This document shows positions 12,139-24,027 of a DNA stretch of 64,000 nt, piece by piece (within the stretch, counting starts at the first letter, position 1; each line of letters starts with the position of its first letter). The stretch is from contig OV884009.1 of assembly GCA_930367205.1 (NCBI GenBank), positions 99,965,189 through 100,029,188 of the forward strand. Direction: 5' to 3'. The notes under the pieces were generated by a model. That model worked only from the letters and a program-made list of their open reading frames with translations. It did no database searches and was not told the origin of the DNA. The stretch comes from Acanthosoma haemorrhoidale (taxonomy: Eukaryota; Arthropoda; Insecta; Hemiptera; Acanthosomatidae). The position numbers and the translations under genes were made by a program.

Positions 12139-12750
12139 TGTAGCGACCGCTAACTACATAAAATAAATCACCCTATACTCTAATGCATATATATTGTTTA
12201 ACAAAAGTAACAACTATAAATCATTGTGAATGTGTTAAGCAATAAAAGGCGGAAGCCAACTAAGTTACACGAGAAAGGGTCACCAGCTGGCAGTCATAAA
12301 CTTAACAACCCTTTTGGGGGCCTCTCTACCTCCAGGGCTTGTCCCCGGGTCGGGTAAGCAGGCGGCGGTCACGTGCTTCACCACCGGTCACGTTCCTCAC
12401 CACAGGTGTGCGTGTGAACCGCCGCCGGATTAGACCCTTGCATCCTCCCAGCAGGAAGTAGAGAGGGTACTTAAGGCAGGGCTCCTGGCCCTGTTAGTTA
12501 GTCTCTTAGTCTCCTCGTCAGTCTCCTCGCGAATCTCTCGCGACCTCGAAGTCTGAAAACTTGACTAATTCTTTATGAAACCTCTGTACCTCTTCTCGTG
12601 AACATAGTGCATTGTTGGGGCACATACCTATCATAAATGGAGTCAGATAGTAACGCCGTCATGGAACGATTGTCCAGGTTGTAAACTTGAACAATCCGCA
12701 CTTGTCACAAGAGCTAGGGTGATCAGGCACCCCCTAGTGACGACCCGACA
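12139..12750 (+). mobile_element. Solo LTR, family 1, copy B (612 bp)
   Basis: It starts TGTAGCGACCGCTAA and ends GACGACCCGACA, a TG...CA LTR. The flanks are ATTCC (12134-12138) and ATTTC (12751-12755), a 5-bp duplication with one mismatch. It is in the opposite orientation to copies A and C and lacks about 300 bp that both of those carry between the blocks AACCTCTGTA and CCTCTTCTC, which explains its shorter length. Its central part (about 12330-12480) is GC-richer and diverged, including a TACTTAAGG TATA-like site. Confidence 0.82.
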
Positions 12751-12814
12751 ATTTCAGTAGAATTAAAACAAAATTAGGAGAGAATCAGAACACAAACAAT
12801 CCAGTTTGATATTA

Positions 12815-12923
12815 CTCCGCGGTCTGAAAAGTTTCCGACCTAACAAAGCTTTTATTTCACTAGCTTTTATTTATTTTATTATCATCTTCATGTTGAGGTC
12901 GGAAACTTTTCATACCTCCTGTG
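12815..12923. repeat. 109-bp MITE, copy 1
   Basis: Near-perfect terminal inverted repeats (left GGTCTGAAAAGTTTCCGACCT, right its complement) enclose about 60 bp of AT-rich sequence, with TA at 12813-12814 and 12924-12925. The TA duplication and size point to a mariner-mobilised MITE. A second copy in inverse orientation lies at 13870-13979. Confidence 0.85.
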
Positions 12924-12925
12924 TA

Positions 12926-13867
12926 TTTGCGTTTTATATTAATCGGTATGGAAAATTCAAAAAAATCAAGAAAACTAAGCTGTTTTTCTCAAAATTACTA
13001 AATCTAAATTAAAAATCTGTAAATTTAATATGACTAATTAAAACAAATAATTAACAGTACCCTGTTAAATTGGAATATATTTTTAATAAATAGTGAATTA
13101 ACATTGCATTAATATTAGAAATTTTGCAGGAAAGACTGTTTATTGAACTAAATTTAGATTGAGTGTCATTAATTTATGTTTCCCCAGCACATCCAGTAAC
13201 ATGTCAAATTAGTCATTACTTTTCAACATTATATTTACAGTTATAATTATCATTGTTTTTTATTCGTTAAGTAACTTTGTAGTCGCAATTAATTTATTGT
13301 TTTTTTTTATTGTTTGTTTGCGAGAGAGAGATTTTTTGCCACGAGGATTATATCATCTGCTTACATCAGTATTCTGAGGCTATTCCTAACCGTACGTGAT
13401 ATCTTTGGAGGATTGGGATCATAAAGTGTTCTCATTTTAATTATTTTTACTTTAATTTCTAATAATATTTTTTTCAGTAATAATAAATACCTGACAGTTA
13501 TAACTAATAAATAGTTAACAGTAATAATTCATACCTTAACATAAACATTTTATTCACTTACATTCCAGTGTCAGTAGGGAAGACCGGGGCAAGTTTAGTA
13601 CTGGGCAAATTTACGCAGTGCTCATAATTTACAAACCGTTGGTCGAAGCTCAGCACTTCAGTCGACGAGTCTCTGAGGCCGCTATTAGCATCGACACTAG
13701 CCTGTAGCCTGTGTAACAAACAAGAGAGAGCATTTTTTGTGACTTTTCTTTTGGTGAGTAACTTTTCACACCATTATATCAACATTTTATTGTAGTTTAT
13801 CCTAGACTGTTTATTTGAGGTTACTTTAAGATATCCAGTTACATATCTATATTGAATATTAGTTAAA
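12926..13867. other. Spacer between the two inverted MITE copies, no gene seen
   Basis: AT-rich. A less AT-rich patch at about 13570-13760 ends in a splice-donor-like TTTTGGTGAGTAAC, but no exon with coding character is visible. Confidence 0.4.
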
Positions 13868-13869
13868 TA

Positions 13870-13979
13870 CACAGGTGGTCTGAAAAGTTCCCGACCTCAA
13901 CATGAAGATGATAATAAAATAAATAAAAGCTAGTGAAATAAAAGCTTTGTTAGGATGGAAACTTTTCAGACCACCCTCG
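13870..13979. repeat. 110-bp MITE, copy 2 (inverted relative to copy 1)
   Basis: The inverted repeats GGTGGTCTGAAAAGTT and its complement flank the reverse complement of the interior of the 12815-12923 copy (CAACATGAAGATGATAATAA block). TA dinucleotides at 13868-13869 and 13980-13981 give the target duplication. Confidence 0.88.
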
Positions 13980-13981
13980 TA

Positions 13982-14807
13982 TACCTCATAAACAAAGCTG
14001 ACAGGTTACGTTTTGTCCAAAACATGCCTAAGGGCCATGTTTACACAAGGCACACGTTTACACATTCTACCAATCGTTTATATCATTTGTTAGCGGTAGG
14101 CAATCTCTTAGAAAGGTCACTGCATAGTTTGGTTATATAATTCCAGACTTTGCTTTCAAAGTTTTACTAATTACTGCAAAAAGTATTGGCAACCTGAAGT
14201 TCCTAGTGATATATAGAACGAGGCTACACCAACAGTTGCCAAAACATATGGCCTTGGTGACAGCATACCTCGTGTTTCTTACTAAACTATCAGCCGCATT
14301 TTGTTTGTAACGGCCCTGTTGGCTGTGAAAGAGATGCCAATCCCGCGGGATGGATGGTAGAGAAATCGTCATAGTTCCAATCCTAGAAAAAAAGATTGAT
14401 GGATTTGTAAAATCGACAGACAAGTATTACCACATAGAAACCAATCACCATATTCTTAAGTGTTGTGCACTACCCCTTACAAATTCCAGATCAATAGAAT
14501 CAATCTTACTGCCACTTTTTCAGAACGTAAGTGGAGCCTTCTCCTTCGGGCTCACCAATAACTCATAATTGGTAATATATATCAAACATTACCATACATT
14601 AGAATACTACAATATACATACGTATATGTAATAGTAATAAATTAAATTTTATTATCTGCAAATACAATCAATAAAGACGTTGGCTATTTTCAATAAGCAG
14701 CAGTTAGTGTAAGTTCCAGTAAGCAGTTACTTCACTACAGTAATAATAAATAAAATCAAGTAATCTGCATATAATATTTAATATACATCATTATATACTT
14801 ATCATAT
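13982..14807. other. Intergenic stretch, no gene seen
   Basis: Short open frames on both strands (14133-14423 minus, 14350-14568 plus) overlap each other and carry no recognisable motif. I would not annotate either. Confidence 0.45.
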
Positions 14808-14809
14808 TA

Positions 14810-15427
14810 CAAAAGGTGTCCTAGAATTAACGCATGTGCAGTAAAGTGCTGCCAAACTGGCAACCCTAAAAAAAACAATTTGACAGCTGACAGTTTAGGG
14901 TTAAACATTATCTCAAAAATAATGAAATTTTGGCGACCGCAGTTCGAAAATTTCCTACAAAATATGGTCGGAATAGTGTTTTGACTTCATCAACTGTGAA
15001 GAGATTAATTGAAAAATTTAGGGAGACTGGATTAGTTAGAGACACTAAACACATTGGTCGTCCAGAAACAAGCCGTTCAAATGTCAATATCGAAGCAGTG
15101 CGTGAGAGTGTTGTTGAAAATCCAGGAACGTCAATTTGGCGTCGTAAACACAGTGCTTTGGGCCGAAATGGGATGATATTGATGTGGCCAATATGTAGTT
15201 TCAACAAGATCGTGCCACATGCCATACAGCCCATGAAACAATTCAAATACTGCGTATGTAGAGTGCGTATGTACCAGCAAAGTCGTGGAGGTCATTTGCC
15301 CGATGTGTTATTCCATAAATAACCCTATCCTATTTACTTTATAATTCAATAAAAAAATAACTACAAAAACACTAAAAACTGTGTTTTCTATTTAAATCGA
15401 ATCTTGCTTTAAGTCTGAGACACCCTT
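14810..15427 (+). mobile_element. Internally deleted IS630-Tc1-mariner transposon (618 bp)
   Basis: Terminal repeats resemble those of the longer element at 40056-41306 (left AAAAGGTGTCC..GAATTAACGC, right GAGACACCCTT), with TA at 14808-14809 and 15428-15429. The interior encodes the HTH part of the same transposase (VRKFPTKYGRNSVLTS, VKRLIEKFRETG, VENPGTSI), then jumps across a large deletion to DDIDVANM and FQQDRATCHTAHETIQIL. A second deletion leads to the C-terminal AYVPAKSW region. The first catalytic region is gone, so it is non-autonomous. Confidence 0.88.
14930..15322 (+). pseudogene. Truncated Tc1/mariner-family transposase
   Basis: An open frame of 130 codons runs through the N-terminal helix-turn-helix region and crosses the first deletion near residue 75. 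After this join the frame differs from the ancestral one: the residues ALGRNGMILMWP are an out-of-frame reading of the segment that encodes DDIDVANM in the longer copy. The central Asp (QQD) survives in another frame; the first catalytic Asp and the CDLTPLD box are deleted. DNA binding to the terminal repeats is the only activity the N-terminus could retain; that is inference. Confidence 0.8.
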
Positions 15428-15429
15428 TA

Positions 15430-16685
15430 TTTAGGCTGTGATAGGTTCTATGAAAGGTTCAAATTCTTGTCGGATCTAATAGGCCGCATGAGGGACAGGG
15501 GGTAGTTCCCCTACTAACTGCTGCAGGGCATGGTCTCCAAATGAACGGTGTGTATATTAACACACATGCTCTATACACATTTTTACAAATCCATGAAATC
15601 CCCCCAAATCACCTGGGGTTGTTATCTCCCCAGCCAATGAGAAGGAAGCCCCCTTCCTTCAGTGGGATCAGTGACATCTCCCACATAGTGATATTGAAGT
15701 GGGATTAGAATGTTTGGATAATTTTGTATGGAAATTGAAAGTAAGAAGGAATGTGCTCAAGAACAGAAGACAATTAAAATTAACTGTTAAAGAGTTTTGG
15801 TCCCTGAATGTCAATTAAAATGTTGTGTATAATTTATATGATAAAGACACGAATCTACTAAATAAATAAAATATATTTCTACTATAAATCATTATTCACC
15901 AGCTTCCATTTCCGACTCCCCTGAGGATGTTTTCTTTGAGGGGTAAGTCTAGTTGGGGTACACTCAGCCTCGTGTAGAAAAATAAAGAGGTAGCAAATCA
16001 AATTAAGAAAACAGTATTTGAGATTGAGTTACATCCCGTGCTACCTACCAACTACCGTGAAAACCTGTACACGAGGTATAGCAACACGGCTTCTCAAATT
16101 TAATAATAAACAAAAATTACTAGATCTCTAAACTTATAGTCTAATTGAGTGAATAAATTAAAATGATGGCAAAAATTCCATATGTGATTGGTGTTTGGTT
16201 CTAAGAGTATCCCAGAGATGACATCAAACGGTTTGGAGGTGCGACAGGAGCACTCGATCAGTGAGAGTAGAAAAGAGGCACCATTTATACGTGAAGGGTG
16301 GACAATGTGTAACATAAGTGCTGCCCGAGTGGTTTATACTTTTTTAACCTGTCTGCGGTCAGTTTGAAAAGTCCCTGATGACAGTGAATGGCTCGATAGT
16401 CGATGGTCGGAACTCAAAGAGCTGTGCTTCACTCAGGCTCAAATCTGCTTTTCTTCTTCAACACTGATCCTAATTCAAACTAAAATCACAATACAGATTA
16501 AATATTGACAGCATTGTCGGTTTGCCGACTTTCGGTGACCAGGTTAGAGTACATATGAAATAAATATTTTTATTCGAATATTCAGTATATATCGTTATTT
16601 CTCATGAGTTTTTTTTTAAACTACTATTTGAAAAAAATTGCAATCTGTAGGAAATATTTAATTGTGACAAATTCCATATATGTAC
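15430..16685. other. Intergenic stretch, no gene seen
   Basis: Mixed composition with a GC-richer patch at about 15480-15680. No coding, RNA or repeat-end signal is supported. Confidence 0.45.
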
Positions 16686-16689
16686 TATT

Positions 16690-16925
16690 GCATTCACTCT
16701 CTCATTCATACAGCAATTACAATATACACATCTGCAATACAGACATTTATAAAGGTCTCCAACATCACCTGCGGGAATGTAACCACTCCGGCAAAAGGGA
16801 AGAAAGACTTCCAATGCTACTTCTGCAGCCACATTGCTGCTAAAAAGCTGCAGTGGTGGCTGTGAGGGTGTGCGAGAGCCGCAGACGCTCCGGATATGAG
16901 AGGTGAATACTGGCCAGTGTAAGTA
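16690..16925 (-). mobile_element. Diverged Jockey-family 3'UTR fragment
   Basis: Patches match the 3'UTR of the Jockey family read on the minus strand: CTCTCATTCATAC near 16701, a GGTCTCC..ACATC block near 16753, and GCGAGAGCCGCAGACGCTC near 16872 followed by ACTGGCCAGTG near 16911. Spacing is roughly kept but many positions differ, so this is an old or sister-subfamily copy without the ORF. Confidence 0.55.
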
Positions 16926-16929
16926 CTCC

Positions 16930-17276
16930 TCCCAATCGAGTTATTTTAGATCTTGAGACCATTTCAGCTTCAATCACCAATGAGGATCGTACGGAAGGGG
17001 GCTGGTATTTCAACCCTATTTGGTATTTATAAAATCTAGAAGGAATTAGTTGTTCAAGGACAGTTGGTATTTTAGGGCCAGTAAGGGGTATTTTAATGAA
17101 GAAAATAGCAGATACTCCAGAAATCTCTGGATATTATTCTCGTACATTTAACGTCCTTGATTTTTTTAATTTATGCTTCTAAAATACAATTCAGCATATA
17201 ACTGATGTGAAGAATTTTGGTCACTATTAAAATCAAATCATTGATCGTGGGGGGAAATCCCGATATAACTATGTAT
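16930..17276. other. Intergenic stretch, nothing seen
   Basis: AT-rich sequence leading into the TATATAT target site of the neighbouring solo LTR. Confidence 0.45.
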
Positions 17277-17280
17277 ATAT

Positions 17281-17883
17281 TGTAACATTCATGATATTTG
17301 AGAATATCATGGCCAGGAACCCTCACATCTTGTAAGCATCTTCCCTTATGCTCCTAGGAGTGGGGATGAGATAAACGGGCAGTCTTAGCACAACCATCGA
17401 GAAGAGGGGACTTAGCAAGCTCCCGAATTGGCGGTCACCAACAGGAAGCGAGGAGAAGAACCAACAGCAGAAAGTAACGTTGATTGGATTACAGGAAGAT
17501 CATCGATTGGGTGATATTAATATTGTTTTTATTATGGATCCATTAAAAGAAATTGAGCTCAAATTCATGTTTGTAATTAGTAGTAATTATCCTAATTTAA
17601 AAGGACTGGAATATTATTTTATACTTTTGTCATTAATCTATGTTAATTATAATTATTTGTTATAATCATTTTATTTGAATATATTTCACAATTCCTAGTT
17701 TCTCAATTTATTAATAACTACAACATTAGCCTTGAGATCGGGCGATTCAATCGTGATAAATTCCTATGTCAAAGACATAAAACAATTTGAATTAAAGATC
17801 TCATGACGGACCTGCCAAATTAGTTATGGTAAATTGATCAAATAAAGTAGAAAGGGAAATGGTGAAAAATGAGGTAGGTTTCA
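17281..17883 (+). mobile_element. Solo LTR-like unit, family 2, copy 1 (603 bp)
   Basis: The unit begins TGTAACATTCATGATATT and ends GAGGTAGGTTTCA (TG...CA), flanked on both sides by ATAT (or ATATAT). A second copy at 56456-57167 shares both ends and the last about 200 bp closely (CCTTGAGATCGGGCGATTCA..GTCAAAGACATAAAA). A hairpin CATGATATT..AATATCATG lies just inside the left end. No coding sequence is attached. LTR identity rests on the ends and duplication; a non-autonomous DNA element is the alternative. Confidence 0.7.
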
Positions 17884-17889
17884 ATATAT

Positions 17890-18930
17890 GACTATAAAGT
17901 ATATTCATGAAAAATATAAATACTACTCTCCATGAAATTAGATGATACACGCACCTTTATTTTGTTGATTAGCAATATGCTACACCTTAATACAGCAAAA
18001 AATATCCATTTCAAAAACAATTTCATTGATTTAATCACTAATTTTAATTGCTGTTTATTATTTTACCTACTATATAGTATTAATAATTCTACCATCGTTA
18101 TAATGGGATAAAGAAGCTTTTTGTTACTGTGCCAATCAAAGTGTTTGTGAACAACTACAAACAGCTTTTACAAAACATCTAAAACAGCATCAAGATATTT
18201 TTCATTCTTTGTATGGTTTAATTAAATTTTTTTTTAATAGCTCGATAAATATAATATGCAGGCAATACTCGTACTAAGGTAAGTCTCAAGTCCTTCTCTA
18301 GAACAGTCCAGTAAACCATATTTCCAATTCAATTCTCATTTTACTTAAGCCAGGCTTCTGTTTCGAGCAAAATTCATAGTATTCAACGTATTAAAATAAA
18401 ATGTTTCTTTGATATCTTATTTCGTCTGTTAGTAAGCATTTTATTCGTAACAAGCTATGAACAAGATATTCATGCCATTTTAATAAGTTTTTTAAATTAT
18501 CGTTGTTGAAACAACAAAAAAAAACCATATTGTTAACCCGTACATAATATTAACATTTGTATGATTGTATGATATTTGTGAATTTCAAATAATTAATTAA
18601 TATAGCTTGATCATATTTGATGTAGTATAATATAAGAGACCTGGGTTCCATATATAACATGCGGTCGGGGAATTAATCGTATCTATTAAATTGTATAAGA
18701 AAAAAACAATTTAAATAATGAAGTCTTGAGAACCAACGACAGAAACATGGTCCGAAACATTTTTTTCCATATCCCTGTGTTATTAAAAATTATGGAATTT
18801 AATATAGATTCTATATAAATGAATCTTTGTTTTAGATTTAAGGCAGGAGAAGAAGATTATTTAGAAGAAGAGGCAGGATCAGCACCACACCGACTTCACA
18901 GGAAGAGCGGCATACGCAGAAGTTGCCACT
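17890..18930. other. AT-rich intergenic stretch, no gene seen
   Basis: Low-complexity AT-rich DNA. No motif is supported until the integrase relic begins. Confidence 0.45.
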
Positions 18931-18934
18931 GCAA

Positions 18935-19745
18935 CGTCATCAAGGCGCGACACCCCGAGCCTTCCACCCTGGTTTTCGATTATCAAGACATTGATCAGGG
19001 AATTTATGGCCAGCCTAGAAATTTAAATTATGTCATCCGCTGCTATACTTCAAGCATTAAATACATGGTTCCAGTTTTATGGCATACCGGAGCGGATCTT
19101 GTCGGACGGGGGGAAGGTGTTCAACAACGCGAACGTTCGAGCTGAAATGAATAACCGCGGTGTTGTGTGGCATCTTAACACCCCTGGGCATCCGAAGAGT
19201 AGTGGCAACATCGAACGATTGCATAGCACCCTGAGTGATCATCTACGCGTATACCAGGCTGACAAAGGATTGCTGGTGAATGAGGAAATGCCAAAGGCGG
19301 TGGCAGCATATAACCACTCTATACACACCACGACGGGATTTGCCCCATTCGAAATCTTTTCGGGTGAGACCAAGAAACTGGGCATAGACAACGGTGGATG
19401 AAGAGAGCGCATAAGAACTAATAAACACACACCTGCATCTGGGAAAAATGTGGTGGGAAGTTTGTGACCGGATTACAGGGGAAAAAGCCAAGTGCGTAGC
19501 GCGGGCAAATCTTAGAGTACTGGATAGAATAGTGGCGCTGACAATCGGGACCGTCATCTTTAGGCAAATAGGGTCCAATAGAGGTAAGGAACCAGTTCGC
19601 TACGAAGGTCCCTTTCTTTAGGGTAGTGGTGATTAGGGAGCACAATCTTGTGACCATAGACAGTACGAACCTTCCGCTGAAACGGAGAACTGTTCATATC
19701 GAACAACCAAACTCCCGTCACAGGGGAGGGGGGCAGCGATCGTGA
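18935..19745 (+). pseudogene. gypsy integrase relic related to the element at 57.6-63.0 kb
   Basis: The frame at 19030-19401 reads ILQALNTWFQFYGIPERI, SDGGKVFNNANV, NTPGHPKSSGNIERLHSTL and AAYNHSIHTTTGFAPFEI. This is the integrase core with its second Asp and its Glu, closely matching the pol of the intact minus-strand element. Upstream, another frame (WFSIIKTLIREFMAS) extends the match past a stop codon; downstream, a GPF-type C-terminal tail is recognisable near 19590-19720 in shifted frames. The catalytic first Asp is not recognisable. A purine run near 19722-19735 matches the polypurine tract position. No LTR is attached. Confidence 0.85.
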
Positions 19746-20369
19746 GTAAGACGGTGTCCATTTTATATCGTATTTATAGTTTCTGTAGCAGTTTCGCATA
19801 TATGGGTTTTTCTTCTTCCCTCTTTTGTTATTATTATTAGTATGTACGAACATCATTGTTTATTTTTCCGGCAGTTGCCAGGTCATTGTCGTCGGTAATT
19901 TTTATTGTTTTGTTTGGTTAATGGATTATATCCTCACCGCAGTGGCAGTTTTGTGGCAGAGAGTTTATTTTTTTGAACTTTTAATTATCGTAGTTTAAGA
20001 ACACATGTAACGGATTAAAGGTTGTGTACTGGGTGCGCTGGCCTTTTGGCCCTAGCGTGATTTAGTGACACATGATGAGTTAATAATTAAGTACAAAATA
20101 ATGGTTTTTTCATAGTGATTACGGAATCAAAGGCCTCGACCCTGGTTGATGTAGAGGAATATGAATGAAAGTTTTACCAAATGACTGATGGTGATAAAAA
20201 TAAATCCCAGTTCTAAATTAGCGCTTAATAAACAATCAAAAGTCATTAATTGACTACTTTATTAAAAAATAAATATTTTTGTTTCATTATGATGAGGGTA
20301 TATAATTAAAAACAACTCCAGACCTCCGACGCTTATATTTTTCTTGTGTGACTAACTGATGATGTTCAT
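19746..20369. other. Region downstream of the integrase relic
   Basis: The first 30 bases (GTAAGACGGTGTCC) resemble the sequence that follows pol in the intact element (GTAAGATGGTGTGCC), so the relic probably continues a little. Beyond about 19800 I see nothing recognisable. Confidence 0.4.
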
Positions 20370-20374
20370 AATGA

Positions 20375-21233
20375 TGTTGGGTCGTCACGAGGGGATGCCT
20401 GGTTACCCTAGCCCTGGTGACAAGTGAGCATTGTTTGAATTTATAACCTGGACAATCGTTTCATGACGGCTTTAATATCTGGCTCAATTTTTGATAGGTA
20501 TGTGCCCCGACAATGCACTATGTTCAGGAGAAAAGGTATAGGGTAGGTAGTTTGTGTGGTCTTGGAATGACCACGAATTCACACTCGGTATCTGAAGGTA
20601 GGCAAAATCCGTCCGGATCCCAAAGGCGAGTGTGAACCGAAGAGGCAGGCTGAATTGTCACGGGAGACACTGCTTGGTAAGTTTGCAGGGCCGCGACAAC
20701 CGTTGTCCACTACGGAGAGGTCTCTCCCAAGGAGGTGCTAGATTTAGCGAGACGAAGGCAGAGATTCCCACTAGGAAGGTGTGGGGTCTGACAACGCCGG
20801 ACTAAAACATAGTGGGGTTAGGAGAGAAGAGATGCAGAGGTTTTCATAAAGAAGCAGTCAAGTTTAAGAATTTCAAGCTGGATCCACGGGCCGGTAGTAG
20901 ACAGGAGAATGATTTACAGTGGCCAAACCACCGGCTTATATACCCAGCTAGCCATGCCTGCAGCCAATAAGAATCGTCATTGTTGTGTCCAATGATGTGG
21001 CTTTCCTTTGTTCCCTGGCAGAGGCTGGAAGGGTCCGCTGGCTGTTTGGTCCCATCCATATACCTGGGTACTGACAGCTGGTGTCCCATCTCATGTAACT
21101 AATTAGGCCCTGGAAGCATGTTTTATTGTTTAACATATTTACAGTGATATATATTTGGGTAATGTTATTTACATTTGTTTACAATATATATATACAATAG
21201 AGTATTGGGTGATTTATCTTATAGATCGCCACA
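20375..21233 (-). mobile_element. Solo LTR, family 1, copy C (859 bp)
   Basis: On the minus strand it begins TGTGGCGATC and ends GACGACCCAACA, flanked by the exact 5-bp duplication TCATT (AATGA at 20370-20374 and 21234-21238 on plus). It is collinear with copy A over its full length, including the GCACATACC and CTAGTGGGAATCTCTGCC blocks. TATATAAG on the minus strand near 20935 is a good TATA box in the place expected for an LTR promoter. No internal genes are attached. Confidence 0.88.
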
Positions 21234-21239
21234 AATGAT

Positions 21240-22835
21240 ATTAATTATTTAGTATATTCGTTAAAAATGTTCTATTTGTTCGAGTTGACATATTTTTCCT
21301 GGTAATCCCCATAAGTAATTCCCGGCTTATCGAGCTGTTATCCGTGAATCAAGTTTTCTACGAATGTTTTATGAAGTTTTAAATCCGGCTAATATGTTTT
21401 GACAGTGAACATTCGAAAGACTATATTGGAAGCGATTCGGTATATTAGGGACTGGCAACCTCTTAAAAATTCAATATTTAATGATACTAGTCAAATTGTT
21501 CCGGCACAAATTATTCTCAATCTAAAAATGATTAACTCTATTTTTGTAAGTTAAAAATAGTTTTTTAAAGAGCAGAGTTGATTCGTATCGGGCCTGCAAT
21601 GAAATTACCATAATCGGTCGTAAAAGTAATTCGAAGAATAGCAAATTTAAGCATATATCCTATACTATGATGATCATATTTTCATTAAGATTCAATTCCA
21701 GAAATTATGAAAAACAAAATACACGACTATATTTGTGCTCTTTCTTTTTATTTCAGTATTGCATTGACCTCAATTTGAACCTGGAAACTACTGGTAGATA
21801 AGCAGTCACATTGCCCTATTTTTCTTATACGATATTTCTATAGTGACCACTAGGGTAGGTCTTCTAAGTGGCCAGAATCAAGAGATACGTGCATCGTGTC
21901 TCAACCTTACAGCACTGTGATCAGGTGACATGGTAGGGGTTGAGATACAGATATTTTGTGTTGTTTTTAATGGCCATAAGTTCACAATGGGAAGCTAAGG
22001 GTATAGGGGAGTAGGACCCGGAATGAGGCAGACTGGCCCGCGGGGGGAGTTCCACTAGGCAGGTTGTTGCACCCCCGAGGCCGGCGTCTGCATTGAACAG
22101 GTAGAAGATGGGAGTAGCCACTAGAAGAGGCTGGAAGGGTCCGTGGAGACCATCAGCAACAAGATATGATCTAGCGGGCAAGGAAGAAGAGAGGTGAGAG
22201 ATAAAATAAGAAGGCTTTGGTTTAGGTAATGGGGATTGTTTTTTTTTTCCTGAACGTAAATTGCCTCCTTCAAGCTCAGGTAACACTGACGATGTCTGCC
22301 AAAGAGAGTATCAATGTACTATTAAGCGTACATAAAAATCAGTCGGGGTTTTCAGATCTAAGGAAAGGGTATCTTCTTGTTTTGGAAGCGACGATGTTGT
22401 CTCATCACTGTAAGGTGACGTAAGTCTGTAATGCGTTGCCACTACAGTGGCTATAATTACAATGTGTTTTCAAATAAACAAACAATTGAATCCAAACATG
22501 TAGACGTATTAAATAATAAAGATGATTAAAAAAACATCTAGGAGTAAAAACATTGCGTGATGTTTGTAATAGTTTTTTTTATTATGAAAACCATATAGGG
22601 GACTGTAAACATCTTAAATGAATTTTAGCTAAAACATCGAACAGAGAATGGTAAGGGGCTAGCTTTAGTTTGTATATTAAATTTCTTTTTTTGAATCTCA
22701 GGTTTATTATTTTTAAGAATATCTTTGGACTTATATCTGTTTTAGTTTCTTTAATATGGTGTTCATTTATTATTATGGGAAAAACCTAAATTTTTGCTAT
22801 TAGTATTTATCCCCCTACTTTATTTTGTTAGTTAA
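21240..22835. other. Intergenic stretch with a GC-richer patch, no gene seen
   Basis: The patch at about 21990-22260 holds a 121-codon minus-strand frame (21921-22286) without recognisable domains. A 17-bp word (GAGGCTGGAAGGGTCCG near 22130) also occurs inside solo LTR copy C near 21023, so the patch may be another decayed LTR, but the match is too short to call. Confidence 0.4.
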
Positions 22836-22837
22836 AT

Positions 22838-22884
22838 TCCTTTATTGTGCAATAATTACAATCTGCCTTTTATAAGGCAATAAT
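22838..22884 (-). mobile_element. Jockey 3' terminal fragment (about 47 bp)
   Basis: The sequence CCTTTATTGTGCAATAATTACAATCTGCCTTTTATAAGGCAAT pattern is the reverse complement of the terminal 3'UTR of the local Jockey family. Only the last about 50 bases are present: a severely 5'-truncated insertion. Confidence 0.75.
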
Positions 22885-22889
22885 ATCCC

Positions 22890-24025
22890 CCTCCGGGATA
22901 ATTTATTATGGTGTTTCTCCCTAGACAGAAATAGTGGTCGTAAAAATGCAAAAAAAAATGCTAATGTGTGAAAACCAAATTTTTAACTATACCTACAGGT
23001 CTTTATCTAAAGACCTTTTTAATGATATTTAAATATCTGTTTAATCACTATTATATAATTTTGGTAGAAATACTTACCCTCTCAGCCATTGAAAGTTAAA
23101 AATAATTAAGGCGATTGTTTTGTTCTACTATTGAAAATACCACCATTTCGGCTCACAAAACTTAAATTTGTTTTTCATACTTCCATATTATATCACGGAA
23201 TCGGTATATTTTGAAGCGTTGAGGACTATACCTTCAAAAAATTGATTGGAACAAATAGAAATAAAAACAGAAGACGATCGGATTACCATTTGCACCAGGA
23301 TAAAAGTAGAGCCTCTACTTTGTGGATGAAACTGAAACTAGGGAAGGCTTGCCAATTTTACCCCAGTGATTTTCCTGTATTCTAGTGCCTTTCGAGGAGG
23401 CTGGGACAGAGCCCCTAGATTTACTGGTTTTATTAGTAAATGTTATGCACTGTTTACACAGGACTAGATATATGAAGGTCGGGACAGCTATAAACAGCGA
23501 TCCCCCAACTACTACCCAACCCCAAGTAACCCCTAACTTGTTTACTGTCGGAGAAGCTACACTCGAGGGTTCATCGCACGTATTACAGTAACTGAGTTTT
23601 CGAATAAAAAGTTGCTAACCACTCAGATAAAGGGATGTTCCAATGAGATAAATTTCTTAACTATGTCTGCCCAACATGGAGGAGATTTAATCCCCCCCCC
23701 CTTCCTAGCATCCAGATATGAGAGATGTCTCTTGTAACTTAAAGAGGTATTCTCATTTGGAGGCGTATATGAATAACCAAGTTGAACCACCGACAAGTCA
23801 CCATTTATGTATTATATTCAAATGTTTACATCGCTTATGAACCTGATAGTTGTTTTTAAACATATAGAAGCATAATAAAGTACGTAGAGTGTGACCCTGG
23901 CCTGGAAAAAAAAACTATTGAATGATCATGACAAATTTTTGTTACCAATGAGAACACGATTTCTATCAAATTTTAACAGACATATAGACCGTTTCTCGGG
24001 GTCATGTAGAAACAATGACCCACTG
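22890..24025. other. Intergenic stretch, no gene seen
   Basis: AT-rich; a small plus-strand frame (23385-23591) shows no family motif. Confidence 0.45.
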
Positions 24026-24027
24026 CC

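Noticed and set aside
21023..22146. 17-bp word shared between solo LTR copy C and the patch near 22130
   Set aside because: A single short match without other collinear words is not enough to call another LTR.
21921..22286. 121-residue minus-strand frame in a GC-richer patch
   Set aside because: No domain recognised; the patch itself may be decayed LTR-like DNA, so the frame is probably incidental.
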